From: Ignavibacteria bacterium UBA6688 | GTDB taxonomy: Bacteria > Bacteroidota > Ignavibacteria > UBA10030 | Length of the DNA: 35,929 bases | Reading direction: 5' to 3' | NCBI GenBank assembly: GCA_002454845.1 | Contig: DKJQ01000037.1 | Location: forward strand, 1 to 35,929 | Part shown: positions 14,882 to 22,594 of the stretch, piece after piece | Layout: each line of letters starts with the position of its first letter | How positions within the stretch are numbered: the first letter of the stretch is position 1 | Program-made: the position numbers and the translations under genes | Notes under the pieces: generated by a model | Told to the model about the DNA's origin: nothing | Seen by the model: only the letters and a program-made list of their open reading frames with translations | The model's database searches: none

Positions 14882-15892
14882 ATGATCTCCCACGTGAAAA
14901 CCTACAAAGCCGCCGGTGTTGATATTGAAGCCGGCGATGAGCTGGTTCGCAGGATTCGGTCCGACGTCCGGTCCACGTTTTCCCGCAACGTTCTGACCGA
15001 TATCGGAGCATTCGGAGCATTCTACCGTGCAAGCTTCCCGGGCATCAAGCGACCTGTGTTGGTCTCAAGTGTAGACGGGGTCGGGACCAAACTGAAGATC
15101 GCTTTCGCTATGAACAGCCATGCGACGGTCGGTCAGGATCTTGTTAACCATTGCGTGAACGACATCCTGGCTTGCGGAGCAAAGCCCCTCTACTTCATGG
15201 ACTATTTTGCGACGGGACGGCTTTCCCCTGTCGTCGCGGCGAAGGTCATTTCGGGATTTGTGAAAGCATGCAGGGAGAACGGCTGTTCTCTCATTGGCGG
15301 CGAGACGGCGGAGATGCCGGGGTTTTATGCCGATGGGGAGTACGATATCGCCGGAACGATTGTCGGGGTTGTCGATGAGCGAAAGATTGTCAATGGGAAA
15401 GCGATCAAACGCGGGGATGTGATGATCGGGCTTCCCTCGTCCGGTTTGCACACGAATGGATACTCGCTTGCCCGCGCCATCCTCTCGGAACGGTTCCCCC
15501 TCGATCGTCACGTCCCGGAGTTGGGCTCGACCTTCGGTGAAGCGTTGTTGCGTGTTCACCGATCGTACTTCAAAACTGTGTATCCGCTTCTGGCCAAATT
15601 CAAGGTGAAGGGCCTCGCGCATATCACCGGAGGGGGCATCGTAGGGAACACGCAGCGTGTGGTCCCCGCAGGATTGAAACCCTCGGTCGATTGGAACGCA
15701 TGGGAACGCCCCCCCCTGTTCCGCTTGCTTCAACAAGCCGGAAGTGTGCCTGAAGAAGATATGCGACGGACCTTCAACCTAGGGGTCGGGTTCATCCTGA
15801 TCGTGGGACCCCGGGATGCGGACAAGGTGTTGAACGCATTACGACGCAGGCGCACATCCCCCTTCGTCCTCGGGGAAATCGCCAAAGCATAA
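14882..15892 (+). CDS. purM: Phosphoribosylformylglycinamidine cyclo-ligase (AIR synthetase)
   Basis: A 336-residue cytoplasmic enzyme that closes the imidazole ring in de novo purine synthesis (FGAM + ATP to AIR). Family motifs are in order: YKAAGVDIEAGDELV at the start, SSVDGVGTKLKIA, VNHCVNDILACGAKPLYFMDY, the GGETAEMPGFY signature and GLPSSGLHTNGYSLAR, then HITGGGIVGN, a slightly modified form of the usual HITGGGL..N. Full length for the family. The ATG at 14882 is the only reasonable start and lacks a Shine-Dalgarno. The next gene begins 14 nt after the stop, so purM heads a plus-strand series with a DUF2721-like protein and a GNAT enzyme. No other purine gene is in the window. Confidence 0.97.
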   Translation: MISHVKTYKAAGVDIEAGDELVRRIRSDVRSTFSRNVLTDIGAFGAFYRASFPGIKRPVLVSSVDGVGTKLKIAFAMNSHATVGQDLVNHCVNDILACGAKPLYFMDYFATGRLSPVVAAKVISGFVKACRENGCSLIGGETAEMPGFYADGEYDIAGTIVGVVDERKIVNGKAIKRGDVMIGLPSSGLHTNGYSLARAILSERFPLDRHVPELGSTFGEALLRVHRSYFKTVYPLLAKFKVKGLAHITGGGIVGNTQRVVPAGLKPSVDWNAWERPPLFRLLQQAGSVPEEDMRRTFNLGVGFILIVGPRDADKVLNALRRRRTSPFVLGEIAKA

Positions 15893-15906
15893 ACGTGAGG
15901 AACCCG

Positions 15907-16392
15907 ATGGAACCGCGCATGGGTGACTATGCTTCCGTCGTCCAGATCATCCAGTTGATCCTGGCCCCCGCCGTGATGATCAACGCGTGCGGGTTGTTGC
16001 TGCTGGGGACGACGAGTAAATATTCCATCGTCCTGAACAGGGTCCGGTTGTTGAACGATGAGCGGCGGAAACTCGTCCGCCGGGCGGGGGAGAAGACATT
16101 TGAAGAGGCCACAAGGTTGGAAAGCCTGAACAGACAGATCGCCCGGCTGCTCCTCCGTGCCCGCTATGTGCGGAACACCGTCTTCTGCTATTCGCTGGCG
16201 ATAGGGCTCTTTCTGCTGACATCGTTGCTGATGGCGCTTGGGTATTTTGCCGAAGCGTTTAACTCCTCCCTGTCAGTGATGGTGCTGTTTCTTCTCGGGA
16301 TGGTCCTGGTCCTGTGCGCGGTACTGTTTGCCTTTCTCGATGCGAAACGTGGGTACGATATTGTCATGTTTGACGTTCAAGCGGATGAGTGA
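15907..16392 (+). CDS. DUF2721-like membrane protein
   Basis: A 161-residue membrane protein. Hydrophobic segments lie at about residues 10-32 (VQIIQLILAPAVMINACGLLLLG), 85-108 (FCYSLAIGLFLLTSLLMALGYF) and 117-140. Between the first two is a charged, probably helical stretch rich in Arg and Glu (NRVRLLNDERRKLVRR to ESLNRQIARLLLRARYVRN). This layout, with an 'LAPAVMINACGLLLLG' start and an 'NR.R.L..ER' loop, matches my memory of DUF2721, whose function is unknown. The ATG at 15907 is preferred because GAGG lies 6 nt upstream; a GTG at 15895 would add four residues. It is 14 nt downstream of purM and 9 nt upstream of the acetyltransferase gene, so one transcript is likely. Confidence 0.8.
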   Translation: MEPRMGDYASVVQIIQLILAPAVMINACGLLLLGTTSKYSIVLNRVRLLNDERRKLVRRAGEKTFEEATRLESLNRQIARLLLRARYVRNTVFCYSLAIGLFLLTSLLMALGYFAEAFNSSLSVMVLFLLGMVLVLCAVLFAFLDAKRGYDIVMFDVQADE

Positions 16393-16401
16393 GACCCGAC
16401 C

Positions 16402-16995
16402 ATGGACCCGACCGTTGTCCTTGATGTAGAGCCGGATTGCTTTCTCCGGTCTTTTGCCGTGAGCGATGCCGGTCGATTGTTCGAGCTCATCGACGCTCAG
16501 CGTTCTTTTCTTCGGACGTGGCTGCCGTGGCTCAACACGACCATGACCGTGAGCGACACCCGCATGGTTATCGAGACGGCTCTGCAACAGCAATCCGCGA
16601 ACAATGGTTTCCAGGCGGGACTCTGGAGTCATCAGCGACTCATCGGCGTGATTGGTTATCACCGCGTTGATTGGCCGAACCGCTCCACGAGCATCGGGTA
16701 TTGGTTGGGGGAGGAATTCCAGGGAGCGGGGATCATGACGAAAGCGTGCAGGTCGATGATCTCGTATGCTTTTGATGAATATCATTTGCACCGTGTGGAG
16801 ATTCGCTGCGCCGAACAGAACCTCAGGAGCCGCGCCATACCGGAACGGTTGGGGTTCCGACCGGAAGGGAAAATCCGGGAAGCAGAATGGCTCTACAATC
16901 ATTATGTCGATCACATTGTGTACGGTATGCTGGCCCCGGACTGGTATGTACGGGAATTAAGAAATCAGGCGTCAATCCCGGGAGTGACGCGATGA
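16402..16995 (+). CDS. GNAT acetyltransferase, RimJ/RimL type
   Basis: A 197-residue Gcn5-related N-acetyltransferase of the subgroup related to ribosomal-protein-serine acetyltransferase (RimL) and Bacillus YdaF. The acetyl-CoA binding turn is EEFQGAGIMTKACRSM, following strand IGYWLGEEF. Motif HRVEIRCAEQNLRSRAIPERLGF is the usual second half, and the C-terminal EAEWLYNHYVDHIVYGML also fits this subgroup. The substrate could be a protein N-terminus or a small amine; it cannot be told here. The ATG at 16402 lies 9 nt after the DUF2721-like stop. The next gene, a histidine kinase, starts shortly after its stop. Confidence 0.9.
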   Translation: MDPTVVLDVEPDCFLRSFAVSDAGRLFELIDAQRSFLRTWLPWLNTTMTVSDTRMVIETALQQQSANNGFQAGLWSHQRLIGVIGYHRVDWPNRSTSIGYWLGEEFQGAGIMTKACRSMISYAFDEYHLHRVEIRCAEQNLRSRAIPERLGFRPEGKIREAEWLYNHYVDHIVYGMLAPDWYVRELRNQASIPGVTR

Positions 16996-17022
16996 CGTTG
17001 CATGAAGTCCAAAGGAGCACCC

Positions 17023-18852
17023 TTGAATTTTTTGCTGCGCAGAACTATGTCCACTGACTGGCAAAATCCTGAAAACCTTGAGTTCCTGTCTCCGGAGGAA
17101 ATGCGCGCCCGGTTGCAGGAAGCGCAGGAGTTTAATGTCCGGGTCAACACCCTCAGCGAACTATCGCTCAAGATTGATTCCGCCCAATCGAGGGAGGAAA
17201 TTATCGGTGTCCTGAAGGAAGACCTGAAGCGACTCCTCGGGGGCGAATCAGCCTTCCTTTGTCTGCTCAGCCAAAACCGGACTCACTATATCATCCATGC
17301 ACTCTCCCCGCTTATGGATGCGATTGAGATCGATCACAAGCATTTCGCGGTGGACGTCGGTATGCCCGGTTGGGCGATCGAGAACAAAGCTGCGATCATC
17401 GTCGATATCTCGTCCGCTCCGGCCTTTCATCCTTCGCTGGAAGGGAAGTTGAGAGACCTCGGGATTGCTTCACTGATCATCGTCCCGGTCCGGACCTCCG
17501 ACGATGTCATCGGGGTCATGGTGTTCGGTTCATCGAAAAGCTCGGCCTTTGGCGACCCCGACCTCTGGCTTGCCCAGTTGTTGAGCCTTCAGATCGCCAT
17601 CGCGTTGCGCCATACCGGCATGATGGAAAAAGCGCAGAAGCGTCTGGCCCAGATCGGATTGGTCAATCAAATTGCCGGGAAACTTACCACTGCGCTCGAT
17701 GTCGATGAGTTGCTCAGCGCTGCCTCGGAGGCGATCCAGCGCAACTTCAACTACTTCGATGTCACGATCTTTGCCGTGGAGAAGGAATCCGGGGATATGA
17801 CCCTTGCCGCGCATGCCGGTAATTACATCGATTTCCTCCCGCACGGATACAGGCAGCAGGGGGGACAGGGCATTATCGGCTGGGTGGCACAACACGGGCA
17901 GCCGGTGCTCGCCAACGACGTCACCCTGGATGCCCGCTATATGGCATACCAGTACCACAACACCAACTCCGAACTCGCTCTGCCGATCCGGATTAACAAC
18001 GAGGTTGTCGGCGTGCTCAATGTCGAGGACACGCGCTTGCATGCCTTCGACGAAACGGATGTGCTGGTACTCGAGACGCTGTGCGACCAGATCGGCAGCG
18101 CGATGAAGAACGCAAAATTATTTGACGAGATCAAAAGGAGCAACCAGCGTCTCATGGAACTGGACCGTTTGAAGACCGACTTTGTCGGAATCGTCTCGCA
18201 TGATTTCCGCACCCCCCTCTCGACGATCATGCTGGCGGCAAAGTCGCTCCTGCGCAAAGAGGACACCCTCAAGCCGGAACGCCTCCGGGAGTACCTGGGG
18301 ATCATCGTCGACCAGGCCGGCAAGCTCAGCAAACTCGCAGAGGATACCCTCTCGATCGCGAAGATCGAAGCCGGCCAGTTGAATTACCAGTTCAAGATCG
18401 TGAATGTGGAGAGTGTCATTCAGGAAGCTGTCTCCATGGTGAAAATATCCTCACGCCATACCTTCACCTCCAACGTCGAACTAAATTGTTCCTACGTGCG
18501 CGGCGATCAGAATAAGCTCCGCCAGGTGATCCAAAACCTGATTTCGAATGCGGTGAAGTACTCTCCCGCAGGAGGAGCGATTACGGTGACCGTTGTTCCC
18601 CACGACCAGCAGCCGGACGAGGTGTTATTCTCCGTGAGCGACGAGGGCCTCGGGATTCCCCAGGAGTACATCGGGAAGCTCTTTCAGAAATATTCAAGGG
18701 TCGATTCCGGAGAGGCGGTCAAGATCAAAGGAACGGGACTCGGGCTGTGGATCTGTCGCGAGATCATCAAGGCGCACGGAGGAGGTATCTGGGTCGAGAG
18801 CGAAGTGGGGAAGGGAAGCTCGTTCAAGTTCTCCCTCAAGCGGGGAAATTGA
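17023..18852 (+). CDS. Soluble sensor histidine kinase with two GAF domains
   Basis: A 609-residue cytoplasmic sensor kinase without membrane segments. After about 40 residues come two GAF domains (roughly 45-195 and 210-365), which usually bind small molecules or haem, or sense redox. They are followed by a dimerisation/phosphoacceptor domain with His393 in VGIVSHDFRTPLSTI and a HATPase domain with N box NKLRQVIQNLISNAVKYS, G1 SDEGLGIP, F box FQKYSRV and G2 GTGLGLWICREI. No response regulator lies next to it, so it is an orphan kinase. I chose TTG 17023 because AAAGGAG sits 5 nt upstream. ATG 17002 (longer) and ATG 17047 (shorter) are alternatives with poorer ribosome sites. It is convergent with the transporter gene that follows. 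Confidence 0.92.
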   Translation: MNFLLRRTMSTDWQNPENLEFLSPEEMRARLQEAQEFNVRVNTLSELSLKIDSAQSREEIIGVLKEDLKRLLGGESAFLCLLSQNRTHYIIHALSPLMDAIEIDHKHFAVDVGMPGWAIENKAAIIVDISSAPAFHPSLEGKLRDLGIASLIIVPVRTSDDVIGVMVFGSSKSSAFGDPDLWLAQLLSLQIAIALRHTGMMEKAQKRLAQIGLVNQIAGKLTTALDVDELLSAASEAIQRNFNYFDVTIFAVEKESGDMTLAAHAGNYIDFLPHGYRQQGGQGIIGWVAQHGQPVLANDVTLDARYMAYQYHNTNSELALPIRINNEVVGVLNVEDTRLHAFDETDVLVLETLCDQIGSAMKNAKLFDEIKRSNQRLMELDRLKTDFVGIVSHDFRTPLSTIMLAAKSLLRKEDTLKPERLREYLGIIVDQAGKLSKLAEDTLSIAKIEAGQLNYQFKIVNVESVIQEAVSMVKISSRHTFTSNVELNCSYVRGDQNKLRQVIQNLISNAVKYSPAGGAITVTVVPHDQQPDEVLFSVSDEGLGIPQEYIGKLFQKYSRVDSGEAVKIKGTGLGLWICREIIKAHGGGIWVESEVGKGSSFKFSLKRGN

Positions 18853-18860
18853 GCCAACGG

Positions 18861-18880
18861 TGCCTGTCAGGCAGATTTGT
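18861..18880 (+). terminator. Weak hairpin in the convergent gap after the histidine kinase
   Basis: TGCCT/AGGCA (18861-18873, loop GTC) is followed by GATTTGTTCTT in the 66-bp gap between two convergent genes. The stem is only 5 bp and the T-run is broken, so this is a weak terminator candidate. Confidence 0.3.
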
Positions 18881-18918
18881 TCTTCATCGTACACGAGAGC
18901 TTCATGGACAGCGGGATG

Positions 18919-19596
18919 CTAGGAGAGTGAGATCCGAAAAGGATTGAAGTTCGTTCCGCGGTCATACCAATCGATCCCCTCCGTTTTCTTCAACCAGCCG
19001 GATGCCGCATACGTCACAGGAGTGAAAAGAATTTCCACGCCGCACTTGAAGAGGTAGTTGGAAACGACGATCGCAACGAGCAAATCGGTGGAAACTGTCC
19101 CGCCGAAGGCGATCAGAACAAACAGAACGGTATCAAGCCCCTGCCCGATCAGGGTCGAACCGATTGTCCGGGCCCAGAGATATTTACCTCCGGTGGCCAA
19201 CTTCATTTGGGCGAGGATGAAGGAGTTGGAAAACTCTCCCGCCCAGAAAGCGACCAGGCTCGCGCCGACAATGCGCGGCGTTAGACCCAGCACCGCATCG
19301 TACGATTCCTGAAATGACCACTCGCCTGCTGCCGGCAGCGCGCCCACCGCTGCCACCGTTCCCGCCATCAATGCAGCAGAGAAGAACCCAAGCCATATGA
19401 CTTTCCTCGATCGTGCGTAGCCGTACACCTCCGTCAGGATATCTCCAAAGATATAGCTCAAAGGGAACAATAACGTGCCCCCGTCGAACGTCAGGAAGCC
19501 GAGGTCGACAATCTTGGCGGATACGACGTTTGAAATGAGCAGGACAGCGACAAACAGTCCGGTAATGGTATCGAGGTGTTTGGTACGGGATTGCAT
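18919..19596 (-). CDS. Queuosine precursor transporter, YhhQ/VUT family
   Basis: A 225-residue inner-membrane protein with about six hydrophobic segments. It has the hallmarks of the VUT family (YhhQ in E. coli, a preQ0/preQ1 importer for queuosine tRNA modification): LISNVVSAKIVDLG near the start, then LLFPLSYIFGDILTEVYGYARSRKVIW, AFWAGEFSNSFILAQMK and TIGSTLIGQGLDTVLFVLIAF. The length is typical. The ATG at 19596 lies 23 nt after the stop of the LolA-like gene, so it may be at the end of that transcript, but the functions are unrelated. It converges with the histidine kinase gene. Confidence 0.93.
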   Translation of the reverse strand: MQSRTKHLDTITGLFVAVLLISNVVSAKIVDLGFLTFDGGTLLFPLSYIFGDILTEVYGYARSRKVIWLGFFSAALMAGTVAAVGALPAAGEWSFQESYDAVLGLTPRIVGASLVAFWAGEFSNSFILAQMKLATGGKYLWARTIGSTLIGQGLDTVLFVLIAFGGTVSTDLLVAIVVSNYLFKCGVEILFTPVTYAASGWLKKTEGIDWYDRGTNFNPFRISLS

Positions 19597-19619
19597 CTGG
19601 GTGAAAAGACGCCGGGCAA

Positions 19620-20447
19620 TTACTTTGGTTTTTGGAACAGCGCGGGGGAGAGACCGGAATTGAACTTCGCCTCCTTCACGATAAGATCCCCCACTTTGAC
19701 CGAGGCGGCCTGGTAGGTAATGGCGAAGGGGACTTTGACTCCCTGAACGGTCCTGTAATCCGCAAGAATCTCCTCCACGTCGATCAAGCCTTCGGCTCCC
19801 TGTCGCCGGACGATCTTTCTGACAATCAGCTTCGTACGATCATCGATAAGGATCCGTATCGGCTCCTTCATCTGGCGATGCCGCACGGATAATTCGTGAA
19901 CGTTCGAACCGTTTTCAGTCCTGCTCCGCACGTACTCGTAGGTGTATTCCTTCTTGCCGATATTTTGCAGCATGTCGTACAGGATCCAGAGGGAAATACT
20001 CCGCATTTCCTCTCTTTGAGATGCGGGAAGTTCTTCGACCCCCTCAGGATTCTTGACCCAACCAACAGATCCGTCAAACCCCACGATCAACTCGCCGAAA
20101 TCAAACTGTGTTGTCTGCCGTATCTTGTTGGGGCGGGAGTACTGGTTTCGCATCTCGTACACCGTGTTTCGCTGGGGAGTGTACGATGTCATGGTGCAGG
20201 ACAGAGACAAATCGCTCGCCCCCGCAACCGCGGTGCCCCCCATGGCTGCTAGTGTTTGTTTCAACAGCCTCGTTGCTTGCTGTGTGTTCGCTGCAGATCT
20301 GTCTTGCTGCATGGCCTGCGCTGCAGGGATGGCTGCAGCGCAGGCAAGAGCAACAACCGCGTAGACGAAGAGCGTTCTTCGTGAAGTCCAGGCTGGGCCG
20401 TGGCTACCGACCCATTCCACGATTCTACGGTTTCTTGAAAGCATCAT
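19620..20447 (-). CDS. Exported LolA-like protein, paralogue of the domain fused to the preceding M16 protein
   Basis: A 275-residue protein with an N-terminal signal peptide (hydrophobic TLFVYAVVALACAAAIPAAQA after a long basic stretch). From about residue 55 it can be aligned with the last 217 residues of the M16-type protein encoded just upstream. Both have LLK(Q/K)TLAAMGG, a strand pair, FDG..GWV..P.G, a helix with LP..QREEMR, D.RT.L...K(I/V) and D(V/I)EE...DYR.V.GV..P. The fold resembles LolA/outer-membrane lipoprotein-sorting proteins, an extended half-barrel that shields lipid. Start: ATG 20447 or 20444 overlaps the upstream gene by about 20 nt; a GTG at 20420 just after the upstream stop is possible. 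Function is inferred only. Confidence 0.8.
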   Translation of the reverse strand: MMLSRNRRIVEWVGSHGPAWTSRRTLFVYAVVALACAAAIPAAQAMQQDRSAANTQQATRLLKQTLAAMGGTAVAGASDLSLSCTMTSYTPQRNTVYEMRNQYSRPNKIRQTTQFDFGELIVGFDGSVGWVKNPEGVEELPASQREEMRSISLWILYDMLQNIGKKEYTYEYVRSRTENGSNVHELSVRHRQMKEPIRILIDDRTKLIVRKIVRRQGAEGLIDVEEILADYRTVQGVKVPFAITYQAASVKVGDLIVKEAKFNSGLSPALFQKPK

Positions 20448-22560
20448 CCTTGACGCCGACATTGACGGCTGCTGAAATGATCGTGAGCTCTGAAACCTTT
20501 TTCCCGTCAGCCGTGGACTCCGTCTTATGAGGAATCTGGACTCCATCCACCAGCCGGTAATCAGAATAATGTTCCTCGATGTCGGCCGGACCTGAGGCGG
20601 TATTTCCTTTCGCCACTTTTTTGTCAAACAATCCTGTCCGTGCATCAATAAAGTACCGGAAGGTGTAATTCTCAGGGAGATACCGCACGAACACAACGTT
20701 CATGGCCTTGCCCCCGACTGTTTCATCCTTCAGGTGTTGCACCTGGTACTCCGGCTTCTCAAAATTTTGCAGGAAGTAATGCATGTCGCTTGCCATCTGC
20801 TTCCGGTAGTTCTCCCGCAACGATCCCGGCATATCCTGGGATCCCATGGGCGATTGAACCCACCCGTTTGTACCGTCGAACGCCATGGTCATCTCCCCCA
20901 TAGGGGATTTGATACGAGTGGCGAACTTGTTCGGCATGACAACCTTCATCTCCGCGTCCATCGTGATATCTCCCATCGGGGTCGATTGCATCAACTTGAC
21001 GGTCGTGACCATATCCTTGATGGCAACAACCTTCGATCCCCCCATGGCGGCGAGAGTTTTCTTCAACAACTCTTTCCCTTTGGCGATCGTCTCCGGCGTG
21101 GCATCGGGAATCTTCTCGGGGGGAGAAGGAATGGCGATATCGATGGTCTTCACGGAGCCGAGCGAACTGAGCGGCTCGTCAAAATCGCCGTCATTCCCGA
21201 CCACAAGGATTGACAACACCTCCGGTTTCCAGCGTTTCTGCATGGCCTCGTTGACGGCCTTCAACGTCGCGTTTTGAACAGCCTGCTGTTGTTTCTGGTA
21301 GTAGTCTTTGGGATAGCCGAAGTATTCGAGCGTCATCAGTTTGTTGATCACCTTGGATTTGGTGTCGAACTCGAAGACAAAAGAATTGAGGAATGATTCC
21401 TTGGCATATTGCAATTCTGAAGCCGTGATCCCGGACGTCACAGCCCCCTCGAATTCCTTCAGGATGGATTTGACCATCGCCACCGTCGTTCCGGATTTGG
21501 TCGAACCTCCCATGGAAAAGGCCCCTTGGTAATCGTATGATTCACCCCAAAAACTCCATACCGCGTACGCCAGGCCCTGTTCGGAACGAATTTTGGAAAA
21601 GAGCCTCGAAGCCTGTCCGCCGCCAAGCGCTTTGTCGGCAAGGTTCAGCAGCGCACTTTCGGGGTCGTCCAATCTGCCGCCAAGATGGCCGATGTAGATC
21701 TGGGACTGATTGACATCCGTTTTCTTGATGAAGTTCACCGTCCGCGATGCGGCCATCCGCGCCTGGGGTGCAGGGGGAACTGCCAGCGTTCCTCGCGCCC
21801 AACCTCCAAAGGCATCCTCGATTTTAGCTTTCATGGCGGCCGTCGAGAAATCACCCCACACGGCGATCATCATGGCGTTGGGGAGGAAATACTTCTTGTG
21901 GAAATCGATCAAGTCCTGTTTGATGATGTTTTCCACGTGGGAATATTCCATCAGCCGCGCGTAGGGACTGGTTGCGCCATAGATCAGGCGGTTGTACTCG
22001 CGTCCCGCGATGCCCGCCACCTGATCGTTGCGGCGGCTTATGCCGGAACGAGAGGAGACTTTGGCCAGGTCGATCTTGTCGTCACGAAAAGCCGGATTTT
22101 TCAACACGTCGACAAGCACCCCGAGTCCCATATCGAAATCTTCCTTCAGGACGGAAAGACGTGCCCCGCCGGAGGTGGAGCCGATGAAGGTCTCCACCGA
22201 CGCTGCCGCCCGCTCCAGCATCTGGTCGATCTCCTCGCCGGTTTTCGAGGTCGTGCCCCCCGTTCGCATCACTTGTCCGGTGAGGCTCGCAAGCCCAACC
22301 TTATCGGCCGGTTCGTAACGCGATCCCGTTCGTACTATAAGCGACGCATTGATGGTGGGGAGCGTATGGTCCTCCAGGAGATACACGATCATCCCGTTGG
22401 AAAGCTCAAACCGCGTTGGCTCGGGGATCTGCAGTTCGCGGAGCTTCGGATATTTCAGGTTCTTGTAATGCTGCGGTTTGGTCGCGGGGGTCTGCGCTGC
22501 CGCGGAGAGGACGACCGCCACAATGAGCAGCAGGATGGTGTGAAGACGGTTTTGTTTCAT
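20425..22560 (-). CDS. M16-family pseudo-protease fused to a LolA-like domain
   Basis: A 711-residue exported protein (signal MKQNRLHTILLLIVAVVLSAAAQ). Residues about 35-475 form an M16 (insulinase/pitrilysin) pair of domains, but the zinc motif HxxEH is absent; the same place reads GLASLTGQVMRTGG. This is how the non-catalytic partner of two-gene M16 proteases looks. After a proline-rich linker (about 478-494) a LolA-like beta domain follows (495-711), homologous to the whole mature part of the next gene's product. The start is supported by GGGAG about 8 nt upstream of ATG 22560. The catalytic partner ends 34 nt upstream. The fused domain suggests that the protease complex holds a lipid, lipoprotein or hydrophobic peptide; this is an inference. 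Confidence 0.9.
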   Translation of the reverse strand: MKQNRLHTILLLIVAVVLSAAAQTPATKPQHYKNLKYPKLRELQIPEPTRFELSNGMIVYLLEDHTLPTINASLIVRTGSRYEPADKVGLASLTGQVMRTGGTTSKTGEEIDQMLERAAASVETFIGSTSGGARLSVLKEDFDMGLGVLVDVLKNPAFRDDKIDLAKVSSRSGISRRNDQVAGIAGREYNRLIYGATSPYARLMEYSHVENIIKQDLIDFHKKYFLPNAMMIAVWGDFSTAAMKAKIEDAFGGWARGTLAVPPAPQARMAASRTVNFIKKTDVNQSQIYIGHLGGRLDDPESALLNLADKALGGGQASRLFSKIRSEQGLAYAVWSFWGESYDYQGAFSMGGSTKSGTTVAMVKSILKEFEGAVTSGITASELQYAKESFLNSFVFEFDTKSKVINKLMTLEYFGYPKDYYQKQQQAVQNATLKAVNEAMQKRWKPEVLSILVVGNDGDFDEPLSSLGSVKTIDIAIPSPPEKIPDATPETIAKGKELLKKTLAAMGGSKVVAIKDMVTTVKLMQSTPMGDITMDAEMKVVMPNKFATRIKSPMGEMTMAFDGTNGWVQSPMGSQDMPGSLRENYRKQMASDMHYFLQNFEKPEYQVQHLKDETVGGKAMNVVFVRYLPENYTFRYFIDARTGLFDKKVAKGNTASGPADIEEHYSDYRLVDGVQIPHKTESTADGKKVSELTIISAAVNVGVKDDAFKKP

Positions 22561-22594
22561 GACATATTCTCCCTTGCGCATTCGATGATGGGAC

